A stretch of 64,000 nucleotides of DNA from Bifidobacterium breve (GTDB lineage Bacteria > Actinomycetota > Actinomycetes > Nanopelagicales > Nanopelagicaceae), in assembly GCA_945889195.1 (NCBI GenBank), contig CAMDBB010000006.1, positions 1-64,000 on the forward strand, in the 5' to 3' direction. The number at the start of each line of letters is the position of its first letter. Position 1 is the first letter of the stretch. The notes under the pieces were generated by a model. That model was not told the origin of the DNA. It worked only from the letters and a program-made list of their open reading frames with translations, and did no database searches. Positions 25,121 to 34,477 of the stretch are shown here, one piece after another. A program made the position numbers and the translations under genes.

Positions 25121-26629
25121 ATGACAGCTGAGAACACGCCTGCGCCTGAAGATGACCTACCCGAGCAACTTCGGATTCGTCGCGAGAAGCGCGCCAACCT
25201 TATTGAGCGTGGAATTGAGCCATATCCAGTCGCAGTAGCGCGCACTAAATCGCTGAAAGAGATCCGCGATAAGTATGTAAATCTTGAGGTCGATATCGCA
25301 ACAGGGGATACCGAAAGCCTTACTGGCCGAATCATCTTTAAGCGCGATACCGGCAAACTCTGTTTTGCAACGCTACGTGAAGGCGATGGCACAGAGCTAC
25401 AAGCGATGTTATCGCTCGACAAGGTAGGACAAGATTCACTCGATGCCTGGAAGTCAGATATTGACTTAGGTGACATCGTCTCTGTAACCGGTGAAATCAC
25501 TACCTCAAAGCGCGGCGAACTTTCAATTTTGGCAACTTCTTGGGCGCTTGCTTCAAAGTCGCTTCGCCCGCTGCCAAATGATCACAAGCCGATGTCTGAA
25601 GAGACTCGTGTTCGCATGCGTTATGTTGATTTGATTGTCCGCCCAGAGGCGCGCAGCGCCGCGCGTATGCGTCCGACTGTGATGCGTTCACTGCGCGATA
25701 CCTTTAATAACAAAGAGTTTATTGAGGTAGAAACGCCAATGCTGCAGGTGATGCATGGTGGAGCTGCGGCTCGCCCCTTTAAGACATTCAGCAACGCCTA
25801 TGACATGGATCTGTATATGCGCATCGCGCCAGAGCTCTTCCTTAAGAGATGCGTCGTCGGCGGTATCGAACGAGTATTTGAGATCAACCGTAACTTCCGA
25901 AATGAAGGCGCCGATTCATCACACTCACCAGAGTTTGCCATGGTTGAGTCATATATGGCCTATGGCGACTGGCGTTCGATTGCCGATGTCACTCGTTCAC
26001 TCATTCAAAACGCTGCGCTGGCGGTAGCCGGTTCACATGTTGTGACACATCACGACGGACGTCAGGCAGATCTTGGCGGCACCTGGAAAGAGATGTCGCT
26101 GTACGACGCAATTTCTGAGGGCGTTGGAGAGCAAGTAACAGCGCTTACTTCAATAGAAGATCTCAAGAAGATTGCGACAAAGCTCGGCATGAAGATTGAC
26201 CCAAAGTGGGTAACTGGCAAGCTCGCCGAAGAAATCTTTGAGCACGTTGCTCAAGATAAGTTAATCGAGCCAACCTTTGTCATGGGCTATCCAGTTGATA
26301 CCTCTCCACTTGTTCGCGCTCATCGCGATATTCCTGGAGTTGTTGAGAAATGGGATCTCTACATTGATGGCTTCGAGCTAGCAACCGGTTACTCAGAATT
26401 AGTTGATCCTGTCATTCAACGCGAGCGATTAATTGAACAAGCACAGCTTGGCGCGAAGGGTGATCTGGAGGCGATGCAGGTCGATGAAGATTTCTTACGC
26501 GCTATGGAATTTGGAATGCCGCCAATGGGTGGAATGGGAATGGGTGTTGATCGCTTGTTGATGGCCCTTACTGGTTTAGGTATTCGCGAAACAATTCTCT
26601 TCCCACTAGTAAAGCCTGAAGCTGATTAA
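25121..26629 (+). CDS. lysS: Lysyl-tRNA synthetase (class II)
   Basis: 502-aa class II synthetase. After an N-terminal extension, an OB-fold anticodon-binding domain (about 60-150) leads into the catalytic core: motif 2 in FEINRNFRNEGAD and motif 3 in PPMGGMGMGVDRLLMAL near the C-terminus. A -10-like TAGACT lies 9 nt before the ATG, so the transcript may be almost leaderless. The acetyltransferase gene follows after 2 bp. Confidence 0.96.
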   Translation: MTAENTPAPEDDLPEQLRIRREKRANLIERGIEPYPVAVARTKSLKEIRDKYVNLEVDIATGDTESLTGRIIFKRDTGKLCFATLREGDGTELQAMLSLDKVGQDSLDAWKSDIDLGDIVSVTGEITTSKRGELSILATSWALASKSLRPLPNDHKPMSEETRVRMRYVDLIVRPEARSAARMRPTVMRSLRDTFNNKEFIEVETPMLQVMHGGAAARPFKTFSNAYDMDLYMRIAPELFLKRCVVGGIERVFEINRNFRNEGADSSHSPEFAMVESYMAYGDWRSIADVTRSLIQNAALAVAGSHVVTHHDGRQADLGGTWKEMSLYDAISEGVGEQVTALTSIEDLKKIATKLGMKIDPKWVTGKLAEEIFEHVAQDKLIEPTFVMGYPVDTSPLVRAHRDIPGVVEKWDLYIDGFELATGYSELVDPVIQRERLIEQAQLGAKGDLEAMQVDEDFLRAMEFGMPPMGGMGMGVDRLLMALTGLGIRETILFPLVKPEAD

Positions 26630-26631
26630 CA

Positions 26632-27126
26632 ATGCTGGTTATTCGCCCTGCACGAACTTCTGACGTTAAAGCAATCCGCGAACTTGTAGATTCTTATGCA
26701 GCACCTGGACAGATGCTCGCCAAAGAGACAGTCACGCTCTTTGAAGGCGTTCAAGAATTTACAGTCGCTGAACTCGATGGAAAGGTCATCGGTTGCGGAG
26801 CGCTCCACATTCTTTGGGAAGATCTCGCTGAAGTTCGTACGGTTGCTGTTGAAAAAAGTTTGCATATGCAAGGAATTGGACATCAGATTTTGCAACGCAT
26901 CATTGAGCGTGCTCGCGAAATCGGTGTCTCACGAATTTTCTGCCTGACCTTCCAAACAGATTTCTTTGGAAAACATGGATTTGAAGCGATTGAAGGAACT
27001 CCAGTTGCACCTGATGTCTATGCCCAGCTCTTGCACTCATATGACGCTGGAACTGCAGAATTCTTGGATCTTGAGTCGGTGAAGCCCAATACCCTCGGCA
27101 ATACCCGCATGCTCCTCGCCCTGTAG
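26632..27126 (+). CDS. GNAT N-acetyltransferase, N-acetylglutamate synthase-like
   Basis: 164-aa stand-alone GNAT domain. The acetyl-CoA-binding V-x-x-x-x-Q/R-G-x-G/A region is seen as VAVEKSLHMQGIGHQIL around residues 66-82, followed by ARKGV-type helix AREIGVSRIFCLTFQTDFFGK split here by a short loop. The CLTFQTDFFGKHGF segment is typical of short ArgA-type amino-acid acetyltransferases of actinobacteria, which would make N-acetylglutamate for arginine synthesis. Exact substrate is inferred. It is co-transcribed with lysS (2-bp gap), and two hairpins follow its stop. Confidence 0.78.
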   Translation: MLVIRPARTSDVKAIRELVDSYAAPGQMLAKETVTLFEGVQEFTVAELDGKVIGCGALHILWEDLAEVRTVAVEKSLHMQGIGHQILQRIIERAREIGVSRIFCLTFQTDFFGKHGFEAIEGTPVAPDVYAQLLHSYDAGTAEFLDLESVKPNTLGNTRMLLAL

Positions 27127-27173
27127 CCCACAATCTGGGCACCTGCGGGAATACCAGCCCCATATCTGGGGTT
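27126..27173 (+). terminator. Tandem hairpins after the GNAT gene
   Basis: Two short stems follow one another: GCCCA-caatc-TGGGC (27126-27140) and AGCCCCA-tatc-TGGGGTT (27156-27173, one G-T pair). The second is followed by a pyrimidine-rich TTCTATCTCC rather than a T-run. Position between lysS/GNAT and clpC suggests a terminator of the U-poor actinobacterial kind. Confidence 0.45.
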
Positions 27174-27220
27174 CTATCTCCTACAAGCCCTTCACCTCGC
27201 AACTTCCCTACGCTGGGTTA

Positions 27221-27226
27221 TAGGCT
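27221..27226 (+). promoter_or_regulatory. Putative -10 box (TAGGCT) of clpC
   Basis: TAGGCT lies 46 nt before the clpC ATG, leaving a leader of about 40 nt that contains AGAAGGAG, a strong ribosome binding site, 6 nt before the ATG. No -35 is clear. Confidence 0.35.
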
Positions 27227-27272
27227 TACGACAGATTCACAGCACGTGCAGATCAAGTAGAAGGAGCTAGCC

Positions 27273-29771
27273 ATGTTTGAGCGCTTTACCGATCGAGCCA
27301 GACGAGTCGTTGTCTTAGCTCAAGAAGAAGCACGCATGCTCAATCACAACTACATCGGCACAGAGCACATCCTCCTTGGTCTTATCCATGAAGGTGAAGG
27401 CGTTGCCGCTAAAGGCCTTGAATCACTCGGCATCTCTCTTGAAGGCGTTCGCGCACAGGTTGAAGAGATCATCGGACAGGGACAGCAAGCCCCAAGCGGA
27501 CATATTCCATTTACTCCACGTGCAAAGAAAGTTCTTGAACTCTCACTTCGCGAAGCGTTGCAACTCGGCCACAACTACATCGGTACAGAGCACATCCTTC
27601 TTGGACTTATCCGTGAAGGTGAAGGCGTTGCCGCACAAGTTCTCGTTAAGTTAGGCGCCGATCTTAATCGCGTTCGCCAGCAAGTTATTCAACTTCTCTC
27701 TGGTTACCAGGGTAAGGAAGCTGTTTCACAAGGTGGACCAGCTGAAGGAACTCCATCAACTTCACTCGTTCTCGATCAATTTGGTCGTAACCTCACACAA
27801 GCAGCGCGCGAAGGAAAGCTCGACCCAGTAATTGGTCGCGATCTTGAAATCGAACGCGTGATGCAAATTCTGTCTCGCCGTACCAAGAACAACCCAGTTC
27901 TTATCGGTGAACCTGGCGTTGGTAAGACTGCAGTTGTTGAAGGCCTTGCCCAAGCAATTGCTAAGAACGATGTGCCTGAAACTTTGAAGGATAAGCAGCT
28001 CTACTCACTTGATCTTGGTGCGCTCGTTGCTGGCTCTCGTTACCGTGGTGACTTTGAAGAGCGCCTGAAGAAAGTTCTCAAAGAGATTAAAACTCGTGGA
28101 GACATCATTATCTTCATCGATGAAATTCACACGCTCGTTGGAGCAGGAGCAGCAGAAGGCGCTATCGATGCTGCCAGCATTCTTAAGCCGATGCTGGCAC
28201 GTGGTGAGCTCCAGACAATTGGTGCAACAACTCTTGATGAGTACCGCAAGCACATTGAAAAGGATGCAGCTCTTGAGCGTCGCTTCCAACCAATCCAGGT
28301 GAAAGAGCCATCAGTTGCTCACACCATTGAAATTCTTAAGGGTCTGCGCGATCGCTACGAAACCCACCACCGTGTATCAATTACCGATGGTGCGCTCGCA
28401 GCTGCTGCCAATATGGCAGATCGCTATATTTCAGATCGCTTCCTTCCAGATAAGGCGATCGACCTTATTGATGAAGCAGGTTCACGTCTTCGCATCAAGC
28501 GCATGACAGCGCCTGCAGAACTTCGCGAATTCGATGACAAAATCGCTGAAGCTCGTAAGGCGAAAGAGTCTGCAATTGATGGACAAGATTTTGAGGGAGC
28601 AGCAGCTCTTCGCGATAAAGAGAAGACTCTTATCCTTGAAAAGCAGGAAGCAGAAAAGAATTGGAAGGCAACTGATCTCGATAAGGTCACCGAAGTTGAT
28701 GAAGAACTCATCGCTCAGGTACTTTCAGCATCAACGGGCATTCCAGTATTTAAGTTGACTGAAGAAGAGACAGCGCGCCTCTTGCGTATGGAAGATGAAC
28801 TCCATCGCCGCGTTATTGGTCAAGATCAAGCGATTAAGGCGCTTTCGCAAGCAATCCGCCGTACTCGCGCCGGTCTTAAGGATCCAAAGCGCCCTGGTGG
28901 TTCATTTATCTTCGCTGGTCCATCCGGTGTTGGTAAGACAGAACTTTCACGCACACTCGCTTCATTCCTCTTCGGTGATGAATCAGCTTTAATTCAACTC
29001 GATATGTCTGAATACTCAGAGCGCCACACAGCATCACGTCTCTTTGGATCACCTCCGGGATACGTTGGCTATGACGAAGGTGGACAGCTCACTGAGAAGG
29101 TACGTCGTCGTCCGTTCTCAGTTGTTCTCTTCGATGAGATCGAAAAGGCTCACCCAGATATCTTCAACTCACTTCTTCAAGTTCTTGAAGATGGACGCCT
29201 TACCGATGCACAAGGTCGCACCGTTGACTTTAAGAACACGGTCATCATCATGACTACCAACCTCGGTACTCGCGATATCTCTAAGTCCCTTGGACTTGGC
29301 TTTGCTAACGCAGATGATGACCTCACAAATTACGATCGCATGAAGGGCAAGGTTCAGGACGAACTCAAGAACCACTTCCGCCCTGAATTCCTTAACCGTA
29401 TCGATGATGTCATCGTCTTCCACCAGCTCACCAGAGAACAGATCATTCACATCGTCGACCTCATGATTGCAAATCTCGATGAGCGCTTGAAGGCAAAAGA
29501 CATGGGAATCGAACTCACACAGGCTGCAAAGGATCTCTTGGCAGCGCGTGGATACGACCCACTACTTGGTGCTCGTCCACTCCGTCGCGTTATTCAACGT
29601 GAAATCGAAGATGCTCTCTCTGAGCGCATTCTCTTCGGTGAGCTCAAGGCTGGCGAAATCATTGTGGTTGATGCAGCAGGCGAAGGCGCAGATGCGACCT
29701 TTACCTTTGCAGGATCAGCCAAGGTTTCAACACCAGATTCACCTGAAGATCTTGCTGAGACAGCTCAATAG
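27273..29771 (+). CDS. clpC: ATP-dependent Clp protease ATP-binding subunit ClpC
   Basis: 832-aa Hsp100 unfoldase that feeds ClpP. The N-domain contains two Clp_N repeats, both reading [14 protein letters not shown] (near residues 24 and 99). AAA-1 has Walker A GEPGVGKT (about 213), AAA-2 has GPSGVGKT (about 549). Between them lies the UVR-like coiled region [19 protein letters not shown] typical of ClpC rather than ClpB. The C-terminal D2 small domain is complete ([19 protein letters not shown]). Leadered mRNA with AAGGAG. An SDR gene follows 7 bp later. Confidence 0.97.
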   Translation: MFERFTDRARRVVVLAQEEARMLNHNYIGTEHILLGLIHEGEGVAAKGLESLGISLEGVRAQVEEIIGQGQQAPSGHIPFTPRAKKVLELSLREALQLGHNYIGTEHILLGLIREGEGVAAQVLVKLGADLNRVRQQVIQLLSGYQGKEAVSQGGPAEGTPSTSLVLDQFGRNLTQAAREGKLDPVIGRDLEIERVMQILSRRTKNNPVLIGEPGVGKTAVVEGLAQAIAKNDVPETLKDKQLYSLDLGALVAGSRYRGDFEERLKKVLKEIKTRGDIIIFIDEIHTLVGAGAAEGAIDAASILKPMLARGELQTIGATTLDEYRKHIEKDAALERRFQPIQVKEPSVAHTIEILKGLRDRYETHHRVSITDGALAAAANMADRYISDRFLPDKAIDLIDEAGSRLRIKRMTAPAELREFDDKIAEARKAKESAIDGQDFEGAAALRDKEKTLILEKQEAEKNWKATDLDKVTEVDEELIAQVLSASTGIPVFKLTEEETARLLRMEDELHRRVIGQDQAIKALSQAIRRTRAGLKDPKRPGGSFIFAGPSGVGKTELSRTLASFLFGDESALIQLDMSEYSERHTASRLFGSPPGYVGYDEGGQLTEKVRRRPFSVVLFDEIEKAHPDIFNSLLQVLEDGRLTDAQGRTVDFKNTVIIMTTNLGTRDISKSLGLGFANADDDLTNYDRMKGKVQDELKNHFRPEFLNRIDDVIVFHQLTREQIIHIVDLMIANLDERLKAKDMGIELTQAAKDLLAARGYDPLLGARPLRRVIQREIEDALSERILFGELKAGEIIVVDAAGEGADATFTFAGSAKVSTPDSPEDLAETAQ

Positions 29772-29778
29772 GTAACTC

Positions 29779-30813
29779 ATGAAGACGGTTTTACTTACAG
29801 GTGCCAGTGGTTACATCGGTAAGCACATCGCTCTGCAGTTACTCAATCAGGGATATTCTGTTCGCGCATCCGTAAGAAGCCTTTCGAAATCTGATGAAGT
29901 TCGTGGCGCTGTCTTGCCTCATCTAATTGATAAGACAAAGTTAGATTCTCGACTTACCTTTGTTGAGTTAGATCTTGAGAAAGATGCTGGATGGGATGCC
30001 GCGCTTAAAGGCGTTGATGTCTTGATGCATACTGCATCACCTTTTCCTATCGCTTCACCCAAAGATGAGAATGAACTTATTCGCCCTGCAGTAGATGGAA
30101 CTCTCAGAGCTCTTAAGGCAGCCCATAACGCTGGTGTGCATCGAGTAATTCTCACCTCTTCAATGGCAGCGATTTATGGTTGCAATCTTCCTGCAGGAAA
30201 AATTGAATACGATGAAACTCTCTGGACCGATGTTAGCCACCCAATTGGACGTGTTCCCTACACAAAATCAAAGACGCTGGCAGAGAAAGCAGCTTGGGAT
30301 TATGTAAAGAACTCCGCGCCAAAGATTGCGCTCACAACAATCAATCCAGTACTAGTTCTAGGTGCGCCTCTCGATAAGAACTTTGGTTCTTCGATTTCAG
30401 TAGTTGAGCGCATTCTTAAGGGTAAAGATCCCATGTTGCCTGACATTAGATTTGCAATCGTCGACGTAAAAGATGTTGCTTTGATGCATGTGGCAGCGAT
30501 AACAAATGATGCAACTAAGGGTGAGAGATTGCTAGCTAGCTCTGAGACATACTCATTTGTGCAGATTGCGAAGGTTCTCAAGTCGATTTATCCAAAGGGT
30601 AAGGTCAAGACTACGCAGGCGCCTTCACCTCTCATTAAATTCCTTTCGCTCTTCGATGCTGAAATCAAGGCTGTCTTGCCGCTACTTGGAAAGCCGATGG
30701 CTATCAGTGGCGCCAAGGCCAAGAGAGTGCTTGGAATCTCCTTTATTCCAGTGCAGGTTACGTTGCGCGATTCTGCTGACTATTTAGTTAAGAACGGCTT
30801 CATCAAGATCTAA
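29779..30813 (+). CDS. NAD(P)-dependent oxidoreductase, dihydroflavonol-reductase-like SDR
   Basis: 344-aa extended SDR. N-terminal dinucleotide motif TGASGYIGKHIA and the catalytic tyrosine/lysine pair YTKSK near residue 162 are visible, with the upstream catalytic serine in LTSSMAAIYG. The overall pattern (HTASPFPIASPKDENELIRPA) resembles the dihydroflavonol 4-reductase/cinnamoyl-CoA reductase-like group. Substrate unknown. It begins 7 bp after clpC with AGG 6 nt before the ATG, so it is probably read from the clpC transcript. Confidence 0.87.
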   Translation: MKTVLLTGASGYIGKHIALQLLNQGYSVRASVRSLSKSDEVRGAVLPHLIDKTKLDSRLTFVELDLEKDAGWDAALKGVDVLMHTASPFPIASPKDENELIRPAVDGTLRALKAAHNAGVHRVILTSSMAAIYGCNLPAGKIEYDETLWTDVSHPIGRVPYTKSKTLAEKAAWDYVKNSAPKIALTTINPVLVLGAPLDKNFGSSISVVERILKGKDPMLPDIRFAIVDVKDVALMHVAAITNDATKGERLLASSETYSFVQIAKVLKSIYPKGKVKTTQAPSPLIKFLSLFDAEIKAVLPLLGKPMAISGAKAKRVLGISFIPVQVTLRDSADYLVKNGFIKI

Positions 30814-30828
30814 AGATTGGCTCTTTAG
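30810..30828. terminator. Possible bidirectional terminator hairpin
   Basis: CTAAAGA-ttggc-TCTTTAG is a perfect 7-bp stem covering the SDR stop codon, in the 51-bp gap between two convergent genes. It is A/T-rich with no strong T-run, so terminator function is tentative. Confidence 0.35.
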
Positions 30829-30864
30829 CGATTTAGCTTAGGTGTTGCTCCAAAGACTTTAATT

Positions 30865-32220
30865 TCAGAGTGGAAACTTCTTGCCTGGGTTCAAGATTGA
30901 GTTGGGATCAAAGACGGCCTTGATGTTGCGCTGTAAGCCCATGACAGTTGGAGAGATTTCATCTGCAACTAAAGCTGACTTAATTGAGCCAATTCCATGT
31001 TCGCCACTTGCAGTACCGCCAAGTGCTTGGGCGATAGCAACTATCTCGCCAAAGACCTTCTGGGCAAGGGCGGCAGCTGCCGTATCGCCATGTTCGTGAA
31101 CGATTGTGGGATGCATATTGCCATCGCCAGCATGGCCAAAGATGCCAATAGTCAGGCCGCTACTAGCGCTAAGCGCTTCAACTTTTTCTACAAACTCTGC
31201 AATCTTGGTTATAGGAAGCGCCACATCATCAAGCAGTGTTGCACCCATTCGTTCGAGAGCCGGATAAGCCATCTTGCGCACGCGAATCAAATCAGCGGTA
31301 TCGGCAGGATCTTCAGAGAAGACTCCATCAATCAAATCAAAGTTCTTACATGCATCGAGCGCTTCTTGGCAGCGATGTAAGTTCTCATCAAGCTGCATAA
31401 TCAGAACTGAACCTGCAATTTCAAATCCCAATGGGTGCCAAGCTTCAACAGCCTTTAGCGTTGTCTGATCAACGATCTCGAGCATCGAGGGTTTAAAGCG
31501 CAGCAATTGAGCAGATGCTGCAGCAGCCTTGGCAACGCTTGGAAAGGTTGCAATCAGCGTTGCGGGGGATTGTGGGCGAATCTCTAAATTGAGAGTGAGC
31601 TCAGTAATGATGCCCAGCGTTCCTTCAGAGCCGATAAAGAGATGGAGTAAGTCATAGGTTGTTACCGACTTCTTTGTAGCTTTTCCGAGTTCAATGATTT
31701 CACCGCTAGCTAGAACTACTTGGGCTGCACGCACATGAGATGAGGTGACTCCATACTTAACACAGCACATTCCGCCAGCGTTGGTGGCAGCGTTTCCGCC
31801 GAGCGTTGACCAATCGCGGCTTGCAGGATCTGGCAGGTAGGCAAGACCTAAATCTTTTACTTTGGTATCTAAATCAAGATTGATAACACCAGCTTGCACA
31901 CGAGCAATCTGATTCTCTGCATCAATCGAAATAATCTGGTTCATCTTCTCAAGTGAGATCACTATTGAATCAGCGCTTGAGTTAGCACCTCCCGCTAGGC
32001 CGCTACCAGCGCCCCGCGTAACAACGGGAATTTTATGTTCGTTGGCATAGCGCAACGTTGTTGAAATCTGGTCTGCACTTCGGGCAAGTAAGACAGCAAG
32101 TGGTGGAGCTGATTGAGCAAAGGGAGCCTGGTCGCGCGAATAAGAGACGGTGATGTCAGGATCTGTAATCAGATGTGCAGCTGCGCCGAGCAGTGATTGC
32201 AACGCAGATATGTGGCTCAC
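30865..32220 (-). CDS. FAD-linked oxidase (glycolate/D-lactate dehydrogenase GlcD-like)
   Basis: 451-aa flavoprotein of the vanillyl-alcohol-oxidase fold. The FAD pyrophosphate loop is seen as TRGAGSGLAGGAN (about residue 67), with the second FAD stretch as LGGNAATNAGGMCCVKYG. The C-terminal substrate/metal part has GHAGDGNMHP and ASGEHGIGS. These are typical of GlcD or D-lactate dehydrogenases; no glcE/glcF partners are adjacent, so it may use a different acceptor. GTG start, with TAGAGT 7 nt upstream, suggesting a leaderless transcript. Confidence 0.9.
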   Translation of the reverse strand: MSHISALQSLLGAAAHLITDPDITVSYSRDQAPFAQSAPPLAVLLARSADQISTTLRYANEHKIPVVTRGAGSGLAGGANSSADSIVISLEKMNQIISIDAENQIARVQAGVINLDLDTKVKDLGLAYLPDPASRDWSTLGGNAATNAGGMCCVKYGVTSSHVRAAQVVLASGEIIELGKATKKSVTTYDLLHLFIGSEGTLGIITELTLNLEIRPQSPATLIATFPSVAKAAAASAQLLRFKPSMLEIVDQTTLKAVEAWHPLGFEIAGSVLIMQLDENLHRCQEALDACKNFDLIDGVFSEDPADTADLIRVRKMAYPALERMGATLLDDVALPITKIAEFVEKVEALSASSGLTIGIFGHAGDGNMHPTIVHEHGDTAAAALAQKVFGEIVAIAQALGGTASGEHGIGSIKSALVADEISPTVMGLQRNIKAVFDPNSILNPGKKFPL

Positions 32221-32227
32221 AACGTTA

Positions 32228-32233
32228 ACTCTA
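32228..32233 (-). promoter_or_regulatory. Leaderless -10 box (TAGAGT) of the FAD-linked oxidase gene
   Basis: Minus-strand TAGAGT, 7 nt, then GTG at 32220. It lies in the 18-bp gap after mutY, so the oxidase gene may be read both alone and with mutY. Confidence 0.45.
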
Positions 32234-32238
32234 TCTCG

Positions 32239-33084
32239 CTAGCGTGGAAGTGAGAACTTATTCTTGCCACGAGATTCGATGAGGCCATCATCGAGCAAGG
32301 TAAGTAGCGCTTTCTCTAGTTGCGATGGCACATCCCACAGCTGGGTTATCTGGCCCTTTGTCAGAACTTCATTTTCTCGAAGTGCTTGAACAATGGTGCC
32401 ACGGCATTGGCGATCGGTGCCGTGCCAGCTCTGTCGCCGCTTAACTACATCAGACTTTGGATAGTCCAAACTTCGCCAGGTGCAGACCTGTGCAACTGGG
32501 CAGGCTCCACATTTAGGCGATTGCGATGTGCAGATAACTGCGCCAAGTTCCATAGTGGCAGCAGCCCACAAATGCGGATCTTTCTTGGGAATCAACTCTT
32601 CATAGCGAGATTTTTCAACCTTCGTTGCAGTTTGTGTAGGAGTTTCAACTCCATCAAAGAGCCGTGCGAAGAGTCTGCGAATATTGATATCGAGAACTAG
32701 TGAACGTTTCTCAAAGGCAAAGGCTGTAATTGCAGCCGCTGTGTATTCGCCGATGCCAGGAAGTGCGCGAAGTTCGGCCTGACTTTCCGGAATCTTTCCC
32801 TTGAAGTTATGAGTAATCTCTTTGGCGCATTCATGCAGCCGTAAAGCACGTCGCGGGTATCCAAGCCGACCCCATGCAGTGATGACCTCCGCAGGAGTTG
32901 CCTTTGCAAGGGATGCAGCGGTGGGCCAACGTTTCATCCACGCTTCATAGACAGGCAGAACGCGGTTAACTGGAGTTTGTTGCAACATAAATTCTGAGAC
33001 TAGAACTCCCCAGGCATCAGTCTTGCGCCAGGGCAGATCACGTTTATTCTTCTTAAACCAGGAGGTGATCTCTTTCTCAAACAT
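32239..33084 (-). CDS. mutY: A/G-specific adenine glycosylase
   Basis: 281-aa base-excision glycosylase that removes adenine mispaired with 8-oxoguanine. The HhH motif LPGIGEYTAAAI (about residue 108) is followed by the catalytic aspartate in VLDINIRRLFARLF. The [4Fe-4S] ligands C-x6-C-x2-C-x5-C are seen in CTSQSPKCGACPVAQVC. The C-terminal 8-oxoG-recognition (NUDIX-like) domain is much reduced to about 70 residues, as in other actinobacterial MutY. ATG overlaps the radA stop by 1 nt (TAATG). Confidence 0.94.
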   Translation of the reverse strand: MFEKEITSWFKKNKRDLPWRKTDAWGVLVSEFMLQQTPVNRVLPVYEAWMKRWPTAASLAKATPAEVITAWGRLGYPRRALRLHECAKEITHNFKGKIPESQAELRALPGIGEYTAAAITAFAFEKRSLVLDINIRRLFARLFDGVETPTQTATKVEKSRYEELIPKKDPHLWAAATMELGAVICTSQSPKCGACPVAQVCTWRSLDYPKSDVVKRRQSWHGTDRQCRGTIVQALRENEVLTKGQITQLWDVPSQLEKALLTLLDDGLIESRGKNKFSLPR

Positions 33085-34451
33085 TAGTCACCAGTGATTT
33101 TGACGCGTTGCAGCGCTTGATCAAGGCGCGAGACTTCAACGATCTCCATGCCTGCGATGGTGACATCTGATCCAGTAGGAACAAGTGCGCGCTTAAATCC
33201 AAGTCGATAGGCCTCAGCTAAACGCCTAGATACACCGCTGACTTTACGGATTTCACCGGCAAGACCGACTTCACCAATCGCAACTAAATCTGCAGGTAGC
33301 GCCAAGCCTTTTGCAGCAGATGCAACCGCTAGCGCCAAGGCTAAATCTGCAGCAGGTTCTGACATCTTCATTCCACCCACAGTTGCGGCATATACATCGC
33401 GACCACCAACGCGCACATGAGCGCGGAGTTCAAGAACTGCAAGCGTCATTGAGGTGCGCGCTGAATCAAGTCCACTGGTAACGCGACGTGCATTTCCGAA
33501 GTCATTTTCGCGTCCGGCGCTTACCAGCGCTTGGATTTCAGCAAGAAGTGGGCGACGTCCTTCGAGAGTGACGGTGACACATGTGCCAGGAACAGGTTCA
33601 GCATGGCGCGATGTAAATAGCCCAGTGGGATCGAGAACGCTCTCGATACCGGTATCACTTAAATCAAAGCAACCGACCTCATCGCTAGCGCCAAAGCGAT
33701 TCTTAATTGCGCGGATAAGACGTAGACGCGAATGGCGTTCGCCCTCAAATTGCAGAACAACATCAACGATATGTTCAAGTAAGCGAGGACCTGCAATAGA
33801 TCCATCTTTAGTGACGTGTCCTACGAGAAGTAAGGTGATATCGCGATCTTTACAGATACGAATGAGTGCACCTGCAACCTCGCGCACCTGGGTAACACCC
33901 CCGGGTGAACCATCAGCTGTCGAAGAACCAATTGTCTGTACTGAGTCGATAATAAGAAGTTCTGGCTTTACAGCATCGATATGAGCAATTACTGCACCTA
34001 AATCTGTTTCAGAGGCGAGAAAGAGTTGTGGGTCAACGGCCTTGATGCGTTCGGCGCGAAGTCGAACTTGGGATGCAGACTCTTCACCTGAAATGTAGAG
34101 TGCAGGAATTCCCTTGGCAGCGCTTTGAGCCGCAACAGATAAGAGAAGCGTTGATTTTCCAACTCCTGGTTCGCCCGCAAGCAAGATGGCAGCGCCAGGA
34201 ACTAAACCGCCACCAAGTACGCGATCGAGTTCAGAGACCCCAGTTGCACGTGCATGCGCTGCGGAAAGATCAACATCGCCGATTGGAGTTGCTCTGGATG
34301 TCACAGAACCTGCAACGAGAGAAAGTTTCTTGGGAGCAGCTAACTCTTCAACAGATCCCCAGGCCTGACATTCGCCACAACGTCCGACCCATTTCTGCGA
34401 TGTCCATCCGCATTCAGAGCAACGGAAGGGATCCTTCTCAACCTTGGCCAT
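33084..34451 (-). CDS. radA: DNA repair protein RadA (Sms)
   Basis: 455-aa RecA-related helicase promoting branch migration. The N-terminal zinc finger is seen as CSECG near residue 11 and CGEC near 26, Walker A as GEPGVGKST near 92, and the RadA-specific KNRFGASDEVG near 250. The C-terminal part is the Lon-protease-like domain. disA, usually next to radA in actinobacteria, is absent and mutY follows directly. The ATG has a leaderless -10 box TAACCT 6 nt upstream. Confidence 0.96.
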   Translation of the reverse strand: MAKVEKDPFRCSECGWTSQKWVGRCGECQAWGSVEELAAPKKLSLVAGSVTSRATPIGDVDLSAAHARATGVSELDRVLGGGLVPGAAILLAGEPGVGKSTLLLSVAAQSAAKGIPALYISGEESASQVRLRAERIKAVDPQLFLASETDLGAVIAHIDAVKPELLIIDSVQTIGSSTADGSPGGVTQVREVAGALIRICKDRDITLLLVGHVTKDGSIAGPRLLEHIVDVVLQFEGERHSRLRLIRAIKNRFGASDEVGCFDLSDTGIESVLDPTGLFTSRHAEPVPGTCVTVTLEGRRPLLAEIQALVSAGRENDFGNARRVTSGLDSARTSMTLAVLELRAHVRVGGRDVYAATVGGMKMSEPAADLALALAVASAAKGLALPADLVAIGEVGLAGEIRKVSGVSRRLAEAYRLGFKRALVPTGSDVTIAGMEIVEVSRLDQALQRVKITGD

Positions 34452-34457
34452 AGACGT

Positions 34458-34463
34458 AGGTTA
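34458..34463 (-). promoter_or_regulatory. Leaderless -10 box (TAACCT) of radA-mutY
   Basis: Minus-strand TAACCT-ACGTCT-ATG (34451). Confidence 0.55.
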
Positions 34464-34477
34464 GGGGAGGGAACTGA

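Noticed and set aside
27190-27230. ClgR operator upstream of clpC (tACGCTgggttataGGC)
   Set aside because: Only a loose partial match; the second half-site is not convincing.
27340-27640. Apparent duplication in clpC (two [14 protein letters not shown] blocks)
   Set aside because: This is the normal double Clp_N repeat of the family.
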